This document shows positions 48,719 through 54,060 of a stretch of 54,060 nt of DNA, one piece after another. How positions within the stretch are numbered: position 1 is the stretch's first letter; the number at the start of each line of letters is the position of its first letter. The DNA is taken from assembly GCF_900142445.1 (NCBI RefSeq), contig NZ_FRAV01000035.1:1-54060 (forward strand), in the 5' to 3' direction. Below the pieces are notes generated by a model, which was not told the DNA's origin, did not search any database, and was given only the letters and a program-made list of their open reading frames with translations. The position numbers and the translations under genes were made by a program. Origin of the DNA: Chryseobacterium polytrichastri (GTDB taxonomy: Bacteria; Bacteroidota; Bacteroidia; Flavobacteriales; Weeksellaceae).

Positions 48719-50128
48719 ATGAAAGTTGAACAAATATATACAGGCTGCCTGGCTCAAGGAGCATATTATATAGTATCAGAAAATGAAGCTGTAATTATAG
48801 ATCCTTTAAGAGAAGTTAAACCTTATTTGGATCGCCTGGAAAAAGACAATGTAACTTTAAAATATATTTTTGAGACCCATTTTCACGCAGATTTCGTTTC
48901 AGGACATCTGGATTTAAGTAAAAAAACAGGAGCGCCTATCGTTTACGGACCAACAGCAAATCCTGATTTTGAAGCCATTATTGCAGAAGACGATCAGATT
49001 TTTGAAATCGGAAAAGTAAAAATCAAGGCTTTACATACTCCAGGTCATACGATGGAAAGTACTACCTATCTTCTTATTGATGAAAATGGTGTTGAAACCG
49101 CAATTTTCACAGGAGATACTCTATTTCTAGGAGATGTAGGAAGACCTGACCTTGCTCAAAAAGCAACCAACCTTACCCAAGAAGACCTTGCGGGAATATT
49201 ATACGAAAGTTTACACAGCAAAATACTTCCATTAGACGATAGCATTACGGTTTATCCAGCTCATGGAGCGGGTTCAGCGTGTGGAAAGAATATGCAGAAG
49301 GAAACTGTTGATATCTTGGGAAATCAAAGAAAAACCAATTACGCATTAAATCAACCCGATAAAGAATCATTTATCAGAGAGGTTTTAGATGGATTAACAG
49401 CTCCACCTAAATACTTCGGAATGAACGTAGCTTTAAACAAAGGAGGCTACGAAAGTCTTGATATCGTCATGGATAAAGGATTAAATCCTGTTTCTGTTGA
49501 AGATTTCGAAAACTTTGCAGAAGAAACCGGAGCTTTGATCTTAGATACAAGAGGGCCAGCTGATTTCCAGAAAGGATTTATTCCAAATTCTATTAATATC
49601 GGATTAAAAGGAGATTTTGCCCCTTGGGTTGGAACGCTAATCGTAGATGTAAAGCATCCTTTATTATTAGTTACTGACGAAGGAACGGAAGAAGAAGTGA
49701 TTACAAGATTAAGCAGAGTGGGCTTTGATAATGTTGTCGGATATTTACAGGGAGGTTTTGATTCTTGGAGAAATTCAGGCAAAGAAATGGATGAAGTAAA
49801 AAGAATTTCTCCTTCCGAATTTGCAGAACAATTCACTGAAGACACCAAAATTATTGATGTAAGAAAACTAGGAGAATACTCTGCAGAACATATTGATAAT
49901 GCATACAACAAACCATTGGATACAATAAGTGATTGGGTAAGTACTATTGATGATTCTGAACATTTCTTTATTCATTGTGCAGGAGGTTATAGAAGTATGA
50001 TTGCAGCCAGCATTCTTAATTCTCGCGGAATCAGAAATTTTACCGAAATAGAAGGCGGATATAACGCAATCAAAAAAACAGAGAAATTCCCTACTTCAGA
50101 CTTCGTTTGTCAATCAAAAACATTGTAA
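48719..50128 (+). CDS. CstB-like persulfide dioxygenase-rhodanese fusion
   Basis: 469 residues in three domains. Residues 1-230 are an ETHE1-like metallo-beta-lactamase fold; iron ligands are likely His54, His110 (HTPGHTMES) and Asp133 (FTGDTLF), within ETHFHADFVSGH. The second-metal His of typical MBL proteins is replaced by Phe, as expected for a mononuclear iron persulfide dioxygenase. A first rhodanese domain at about 260-355 lacks the catalytic Cys (loop DEGTEEE). The second, about 365-460, has Cys420 in HCAGGYRS. This order is that of CstB, which oxidises low-molecular-weight persulfides and makes thiosulfate. It is first of three sulfur genes; no CstR repressor is present. Confidence 0.9.
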   Translation: MKVEQIYTGCLAQGAYYIVSENEAVIIDPLREVKPYLDRLEKDNVTLKYIFETHFHADFVSGHLDLSKKTGAPIVYGPTANPDFEAIIAEDDQIFEIGKVKIKALHTPGHTMESTTYLLIDENGVETAIFTGDTLFLGDVGRPDLAQKATNLTQEDLAGILYESLHSKILPLDDSITVYPAHGAGSACGKNMQKETVDILGNQRKTNYALNQPDKESFIREVLDGLTAPPKYFGMNVALNKGGYESLDIVMDKGLNPVSVEDFENFAEETGALILDTRGPADFQKGFIPNSINIGLKGDFAPWVGTLIVDVKHPLLLVTDEGTEEEVITRLSRVGFDNVVGYLQGGFDSWRNSGKEMDEVKRISPSEFAEQFTEDTKIIDVRKLGEYSAEHIDNAYNKPLDTISDWVSTIDDSEHFFIHCAGGYRSMIAASILNSRGIRNFTEIEGGYNAIKKTEKFPTSDFVCQSKTL

Positions 50129-50137
50129 GATCTATAT

Positions 50138-50503
50138 ATGAAAAATAAAATTTTTGGATTAATCCTTGTCTCGGCCTTAGCATTAAGCGCTTGTAAAACA
50201 GCAACAGCTTCAGAGGTTTCAAACGCAAGTATTAGAAAAATGATCAATAATCCGGATGTTACTTTGGTAGATGTAAGAACCCCTGAGCAATTTGCAGGAG
50301 GATCAGCCGACAACGCCATCAACGTTCCTCTAGCAGAAATCATAAACAATCCGACAGCTCTAAAAGGGAAAAAAGTAGTTGTTTTCTGTAATAAAGGAAT
50401 ACAAGCCGATGAAGCCGTTACAATCTTAAAGAAAAATGGTGTTGAAGTGTATGACGGAACGAGTTGGAGAAATGTAAAAGGCATTCAGGACTCCAGTCTT
50501 TAA
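50138..50503 (+). CDS. Rhodanese-domain lipoprotein
   Basis: 121 residues. A lipobox with Cys19 (ALALSACKT) follows a signal peptide, so the domain is probably periplasmic or outer-membrane tethered. The rhodanese fold shows DVRTPEQFAGGSADNAINVPL and the active loop with Cys84 (VVVFCNKGIQA). It transfers sulfane sulfur between donors and acceptors. It begins 9 bp after the dioxygenase stop and lies before the thioredoxin gene, implying a joint role in persulfide or sulfide handling. Confidence 0.88.
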   Translation: MKNKIFGLILVSALALSACKTATASEVSNASIRKMINNPDVTLVDVRTPEQFAGGSADNAINVPLAEIINNPTALKGKKVVVFCNKGIQADEAVTILKKNGVEVYDGTSWRNVKGIQDSSL

Positions 50504-50528
50504 TGATGAATATCTAAAACCAAAAACT

Positions 50529-50828
50529 ATGTCACAAAAATTTCAAGAACTTATTGAGTCCGAAAGACCTGTACTGATCGACTTTTTTGCAACTTGGTGC
50601 CAACCATGCAAAGTGCAGTCATCGGTTTTAAATACAGTAAAAGAAAATATAGGCCAAGGAGCCAGAATTATAAAAATAGATGTGGATCAGTATCCAGCCA
50701 TCGCTTCACAATATGGAGTACGCGGAGTTCCTACTTTAGCGATCTTCAAACAAGGAGAATTACTCTGGAAAGAAAGCGGTGTGCACGATGTGAATACGTT
50801 GACCCAACTTTTAAAACAATATGAATAA
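50529..50828 (+). CDS. Thioredoxin with CQPC active site
   Basis: 99 residues with the thioredoxin fold: FFATWCQPCKVQ has Cys24 and Cys27, and RGVPTLAIF has the cis-Pro. The site is CQPC, whereas classical thioredoxin has CGPC, which can change redox potential and partner choice. There is no signal peptide, so it is cytoplasmic. As third gene of the sulfur operon, 25 bp after the lipoprotein, it may reduce enzyme-bound persulfides. A terminator follows at once. Confidence 0.9.
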   Translation: MSQKFQELIESERPVLIDFFATWCQPCKVQSSVLNTVKENIGQGARIIKIDVDQYPAIASQYGVRGVPTLAIFKQGELLWKESGVHDVNTLTQLLKQYE

Positions 50829-50850
50829 AACTGTGATTTCTCACAGTTTT
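50827..50850 (+). terminator. Terminator of the sulfur operon
   Basis: AAAACTGTGA with TCACAGTTTT (50827-50836 and 50841-50850) is a perfect 10-bp stem with a 4-base loop, followed by a T-rich run. It overlaps the thioredoxin stop. Confidence 0.9.
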
Positions 50851-50880
50851 TTATTTTTTACGTGAAAAATTTCAATTTGT

Positions 50881-50916
50881 AATCCTTTTCAAGGTTTTTG
50901 AATCTTGAAAAGGATT
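50881..50916. repeat. Perfect 13-bp hairpin between convergent genes
   Basis: AATCCTTTTCAAG (50881-50893) and its exact complement (50904-50916) frame a 10-base spacer, giving a strong stem. Neither strand has a good T-tract after it. It lies between the sulfur operon terminator and the leftward omega-amidase gene and might be a barrier or processing hairpin for that gene. Confidence 0.55.
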
Positions 50917-50968
50917 ATTAAAAACAAAAATCAGCGAGAAAAACTTTATTTAAAAGATGAATAAAGTA

Positions 50969-51718
50969 TCATTCAATCGAAAAAGAATCTCTGTCATTCA
51001 AAAACTGAAAATGTTTTCTGAAATCATTTAATTCATTGATATCCAATTCTGCAGAAACAATATTTCCATTTTTCGCAGCCATTTCTCTTCCATCTGCAAA
51101 AAAGCAATGTGAGCTTTCCTGATAAAACAGATCATTTCCGTCGGTCCCGATTCTGTTTAACCCAAATACAAAAGATAAATTTTCAATAGCTCTCGCTTTC
51201 AGGAGATGTTCCCAGGCTCCTACTCTTTTTTCAGGCCAATTGGCAACATATAAAATCGCATCATAGTCATCATTATTTCTTGCAAAAACAGGAAAACGAA
51301 GATCATAACATACTTGCAATAAAAACCTTATCCCTTTATAATTCACAATCACTCTTTCTTTTCCGGGCGTATATACTTTATCTTCTCCTGAGAAAGAAAA
51401 CAAATGCCTTTTATCATAAAAAACAACTTCTGAATCTGGCTGAACGAAATACATTCTGTTATAAAAATTCCCATTTTCTTCTACAGGAGCACTTCCACAA
51501 AATGCAGCATTTTTTTCTTTCGATATCTTTTTTAAAAATGTTAAAGATTCTTCATTTCGGTCTGAAACTTCAGAAGCATCCATACAAAAACCTGTTGAAA
51601 ACATCTCCGGCAAAAGGAAAACATCAGCTTCCTGATCTTTCAACTGTTCTTCAATTAATTGAAAGTTTCCGTTCTTATTTTTCCAAATGATGTCTAAATT
51701 TAACGCTATAATTTTCAT
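50969..51718 (-). CDS. Nitrilase-superfamily omega-amidase (YafV-like)
   Basis: 249 residues. The Glu-Lys-Cys triad is Glu38 (LLPEMFSTGF), Lys103 (YDKRHLFSFSGED) and Cys137 (QVCYDLRFPVFAR). The DKRHLF and CYDLRFP forms are typical of omega-amidases, which hydrolyse alpha-ketoglutaramate and alpha-ketosuccinamate. For the YafV/Nit2 group this repairs products of glutamine and methionine transamination. The link to methionine salvage is known for the family, not shown here. Single gene. Confidence 0.9.
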   Translation of the reverse strand: MKIIALNLDIIWKNKNGNFQLIEEQLKDQEADVFLLPEMFSTGFCMDASEVSDRNEESLTFLKKISKEKNAAFCGSAPVEENGNFYNRMYFVQPDSEVVFYDKRHLFSFSGEDKVYTPGKERVIVNYKGIRFLLQVCYDLRFPVFARNNDDYDAILYVANWPEKRVGAWEHLLKARAIENLSFVFGLNRIGTDGNDLFYQESSHCFFADGREMAAKNGNIVSAELDINELNDFRKHFQFLNDRDSFSIE

Positions 51719-51823
51719 AGATCTTATTCAATAACTTTTATAAAAATACAGTTTTTAATTGATTTCGGTTTTATTTTTGATACTGTTATTTCTTTTAATA
51801 ATAACACGAAAAGTTTTTAATTT

Positions 51824-52264
51824 ATGAAGAAATTGGTTTTTATGTGTATGTTAATCTTCTGGGGTGCTACTGCTAATGCACAAGCCTGGACGGGGAAAGG
51901 AGATCAAAAAGTACAACTTGGTCTTAATGCTTGGGGATACGGAACAGGAGTTACAGGAACTTATGACTATGGCTTAAATAAATTAATATCCGTAGGAGCA
52001 GGAGCAAATGCCTATTTCGGAGGATATAAAAATAATGATAAAGACAATCGTGTTTTTATTTTCGGAAGATTGAATTTTCACCTCCGTGAAGCATTAGATC
52101 TACCAGAAAAATTAGACATCTATCCCGGTGTAAATTTGGGAGTTCTTGGAAAAGACTTTGGAATTGGCGCTCACATTGGCGCAAGATACTTTTTCACAGA
52201 GAAAATCGGGGTATTTGCAGAAGTAGGAAACAATGGCAGTCTCGGAGTTTCTATCAATTTGTAG
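51824..52264 (+). CDS. Small outer-membrane beta-barrel-like protein (DUF6646-like)
   Basis: 146 residues. A signal peptide ends ANAQAW, followed by a Gly-rich body of alternating strands (KVQLGLNAWGYGTGVTGTYDYG, VSVGAG..., GIGAHIGARYFF, GVSINL). Size and pattern match a small porin-like or DUF6646-type family; the family name is tentative. TATTTTTG at 51772-51779 is a possible -7. A terminator follows. Function unknown. Confidence 0.7.
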   Translation: MKKLVFMCMLIFWGATANAQAWTGKGDQKVQLGLNAWGYGTGVTGTYDYGLNKLISVGAGANAYFGGYKNNDKDNRVFIFGRLNFHLREALDLPEKLDIYPGVNLGVLGKDFGIGAHIGARYFFTEKIGVFAEVGNNGSLGVSINL

Positions 52265-52285
52265 AAATTAGTCTTAATATATGAC

Positions 52286-52313
52286 AAAGCTTCTCGTTTC
52301 GAGGGGCTTTTTT
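52286..52313 (+). terminator. Terminator after the DUF6646-like gene
   Basis: AAAGC-TT-CTCG pairs with CGAG-GG-GCTTT (52286-52296 with 52300-52310) with a two-base internal loop, followed by TTTG. It ends two bases before the rseP promoter. Confidence 0.7.
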
Positions 52314-52314
52314 G

Positions 52315-52345
52315 TTTGGCATAGTTTTGATAATTGTTACCTTTG
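52315..52345 (+). promoter_or_regulatory. rseP promoter
   Basis: TTTG (52315-52318), 19 bp, TACCTTTG (52338-52345). The leader to ATG 52369 is about 15-17 bases. The -33 starts two bases after the previous terminator. Confidence 0.8.
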
Positions 52346-52368
52346 CAAATTAAATCTAAATTTTATTA

Positions 52369-53724
52369 ATGGAATTAGCAATCAAGATTTTCCAGTTTAT
52401 CTTAAGCATCTCTATTTTAGTGGTTCTTCATGAGCTTGGACACTTTTTACCCGCAAAATACTTTAAAACCAAGGTAGAAAAATTCTATCTGTTTTTTGAT
52501 CCATGGTTCTCAATAGCAAAGAAAAAAATCGGTGAAACAGAATACGGTATCGGATGGCTTCCTTTCGGAGGATATGTGAAAATTGCCGGAATGGTAGACG
52601 AAAGTATGGATACTGAGCAATTGAAGCAACCAGCTCAACCTTGGGAATTCAGAGCAAAACCGGCTTGGCAGAGATTAATCATCATGTTGGGTGGGGTTAC
52701 GGTAAACTTTTTCTTGGCTTGGTTAATTTATAGCTGTCTATCTCTTTTTAATGGAGAAACATATACCGACCTTACAAAATTTGAAAATGGTGTAGAAGTA
52801 ACAGAAGCTGGAAGAAAAATGGGCTTCGAAAATGGTGATAAAATTATCAACATAGACGGAAAACCTAATGAAAGACTAGAAAACGCATCTATTAACATCC
52901 TTTTAGGTGATAACGTAACCGTATTAAGAGATGGAAAAGAAGTTACTTTCCCTGTAAATGCTGATGGTGTTGCAGACGTTCTTAAGCAAAGAGAAGCAAA
53001 ATTATACATAGGCCCAAGAATGCCAATGGTTATTGATTCTTTGGCAACTCCTTCTTCTAAGGCATCAGGATTAGCTTCTGGTGATAAAGTTGTTGGAATT
53101 AATGGTCAAAAAGTTTCATTCTTTGATCAGGTAAGTGCTATTTTAAATCAAAATAAAGGAAAGACCATTTCTGTTGACGTTGAAAGAAACGGAGCAATTC
53201 AAACAATTCCTACTGTTTCTGTTGATGCAAACGGAAAACTAGGCGTACAACTTGCAACGAAAAACCTGGCTAAATCAATTGTTACCACTAAGCAATATTC
53301 TTTCGGAGAATCTATACCTAGAGGGTTTACAAGAACTATTGAAGCATTAACCATGCAGGTTAAGCAATTCAAGATCATGTTTAATTCTAAAGTACAAGGA
53401 TATAAAAATGTAGGAGGACCCATTGCAATCGTTAAAAATATGCCTGTTGATAAATCTGCTGACGGAAGCATCGGAATCAACTGGCCTGCTTTCTGGAGTT
53501 TTACAGCAATGTTTTCTATTTGGTTAGCCTTTTTGAACTTAATTCCTATTCCAGGATTGGATGGTGGACACGTTATCTTTACTTTATATGAAATTATTGT
53601 AGGAAAACCGGTACCTCAAAAAGTTTTAGAAAACGCACAAATGATTGGCGTTATCTTCCTGTTAGGCTTAATGTTACTAATCTTTGGAAGTGATATCTTT
53701 AAAGTGTTCACGGGAAAATTATAG
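52369..53724 (+). CDS. rseP: Site-2 RIP metalloprotease RseP
   Basis: A 451-residue intramembrane zinc protease. HELGH at residues 21-25 lies in the first membrane helix. The C-terminal zinc-binding LDGGH (NLIPIPGLDGGHVIF) sits in the third membrane region. Two PDZ domains lie between (about 115-290; GDKIINIDGKPN and GDKVVGINGQKV). It completes regulated proteolysis of anti-sigma factors and clears signal peptides. The anti-sigma-like protein at 17430-18044 would be a candidate substrate by topology. That is inference. Confidence 0.95.
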   Translation: MELAIKIFQFILSISILVVLHELGHFLPAKYFKTKVEKFYLFFDPWFSIAKKKIGETEYGIGWLPFGGYVKIAGMVDESMDTEQLKQPAQPWEFRAKPAWQRLIIMLGGVTVNFFLAWLIYSCLSLFNGETYTDLTKFENGVEVTEAGRKMGFENGDKIINIDGKPNERLENASINILLGDNVTVLRDGKEVTFPVNADGVADVLKQREAKLYIGPRMPMVIDSLATPSSKASGLASGDKVVGINGQKVSFFDQVSAILNQNKGKTISVDVERNGAIQTIPTVSVDANGKLGVQLATKNLAKSIVTTKQYSFGESIPRGFTRTIEALTMQVKQFKIMFNSKVQGYKNVGGPIAIVKNMPVDKSADGSIGINWPAFWSFTAMFSIWLAFLNLIPIPGLDGGHVIFTLYEIIVGKPVPQKVLENAQMIGVIFLLGLMLLIFGSDIFKVFTGKL

Positions 53725-53751
53725 AAATTTTTAAAAAATATTTTAAAAATA

Positions 53752-53783
53752 TTTGTCTGGTATAAATATTCGTCCTATATTTG
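53752..53783 (+). promoter_or_regulatory. tRNA-Asn promoter
   Basis: TTTG (53752-53755), 20 bp, TATATTTG (53776-53783). The -7 matches the consensus exactly, 22 bp before the mature tRNA 5' end. Confidence 0.85.
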
Positions 53784-53805
53784 CACCACTTAAAAATAAG
53801 GACAT

Positions 53806-53879
53806 TCCTCCTTAGCTCAGTTGGTTAGAGCATCTGACTGTTAATCAGAGGGTCCTTGGTTCGAGCCCAAGAGGAGGAG
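53806..53879 (+). tRNA. tRNA-Asn (anticodon GUU)
   Basis: A 7-bp acceptor stem TCCTCCT/AGGAGGA (53806-53812 and 53872-53878) with discriminator G. The D-arm is GCTCAGTTGGTTAGAGC. The anticodon stem TCTGA/TCAGA frames loop CTGTTAA with anticodon GTT at 53840-53842. The T-arm is CTTGG TTCGAGC CCAAG. No encoded CCA. Its own promoter and a strong terminator flank it. tRNA 3' ends are frequent integration sites, so the sequence to the right deserves attention. Confidence 0.97.
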
Positions 53880-53885
53880 CGAAAG

Positions 53886-54059
53886 CTAAAAAGAGTTACA
53901 AGATATTTTGTAACTCTTTTTTTTTGCATACAATTCAACTTCTATTTTCACAGAATTCAATAAAGGGATCAGTTCCAAAACTTGGGGACTACGCAAAAAG
54001 TTTAGATAATCTAAAAAGGAAAAACGATTTATCTCGCACGCCTCTAAGTTGTAATCTGA
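53886..54059 (-). CDS. Possible C-terminal end of a leftward gene (partial)
   Basis: A minus-strand frame is open from the window edge to TAG at 53886 (57 codons). The first part reads like protein (NRFSFLDYLNFLRSPQVLELIPLLNSVKIEVELY). The last 13 residues are encoded by the tRNA terminator hairpin, which would be odd for a native gene end. It may be a gene whose end was formed by insertion next to the tRNA, or chance. I do not recognise the protein. Confidence 0.25.
   Translation of the reverse strand, partial: SDYNLEACEINRFSFLDYLNFLRSPQVLELIPLLNSVKIEVELYAKKKSYKISCNSF
53888..53921 (+). terminator. tRNA-Asn terminator
   Basis: A 14-bp stem (arms 53888-53901 and 53908-53921, core AGAGTTACAA/TTGTAACTCT) with a 6-base loop is followed by a run of T residues. 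It begins 8 bp after the tRNA 3' end. Confidence 0.9.
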
Positions 54060-54060
54060 A

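Noticed and set aside
1..54060. CRISPR array, restriction-modification or phage defence cluster
   Set aside because: No regular spaced repeats, Cas-like, methylase or phage structural genes were seen; the HerA-like ATPase has no defence-type partner beside it.

Overview
The window comes from a member of the Bacteroidota, most likely Chryseobacterium or a close Weeksellaceae relative. The DNA is AT-rich. Clear promoters carry the Bacteroidota sigma signature (TTTG or TTG, a 19-20 bp spacer, TAnnTTTG) and Shine-Dalgarno sites are mostly absent. There is a type IX secretion (T9SS) C-terminal signal, a GG-leader peptide of a type common in this group, and families typical of Flavobacteriia (DUF5687, DUF4835/PorD, DUF4126). 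Most of the window is ordinary chromosome. The accessory signals are an insertion-sequence end at the left edge, several families of short dispersed repeats, and one tRNA gene at the right edge.

Left region (1-12.8 kb): an IS3-type element ends at 175, just past the prfA terminator. Then come an APC permease and a TonB-dependent receptor whose leader is a complete SAM-I (S-box) riboswitch. Divergent from the receptor are two exported epoxide-hydrolase-like enzymes followed by an Ohr peroxidase. The hydrolase pair and ohr have separate promoters, each preceded by the same 31-bp operator: two TGTCY-N-TTT half-sites 21 bp apart, 67 bp ahead of the -7 element in both cases. This looks like an AraC-type activator regulon and is the most striking unexplained signal here. 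An AraC-family gene lies 2.4 kb away, beyond a T9SS-exported FISUMP protein.

Middle region (12.9-31 kb): class I and class II fumarases are divergent neighbours. Next are an ECF sigma, anti-sigma and outer-membrane-protein operon, a 65-residue Cys-rich GG-leader peptide, a DyP peroxidase, an ABC/DUF5687 transporter, and the run recN, DUF4835, coaBC, RpoZ-like omega, bamD. A TetR gene with a palindromic operator follows, then TatD-like, tcdA, rnpA and DUF4126.

Right region (31-54 kb): a leftward envelope cluster holds a sigma-54 regulator, a membrane protein, lptE and an acidic TPR protein. miaB, three tandem TonB-C-like secreted proteins, an MFS transporter overlapping poxB, lysA with a long leader, an exonuclease and a HerA-like ATPase come next. 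A sulfur operon (persulfide dioxygenase-rhodanese, rhodanese lipoprotein, thioredoxin), an omega-amidase, rseP and tRNA-Asn(GUU) complete the window. Functions are inferred from motifs read by eye; no database search was possible.
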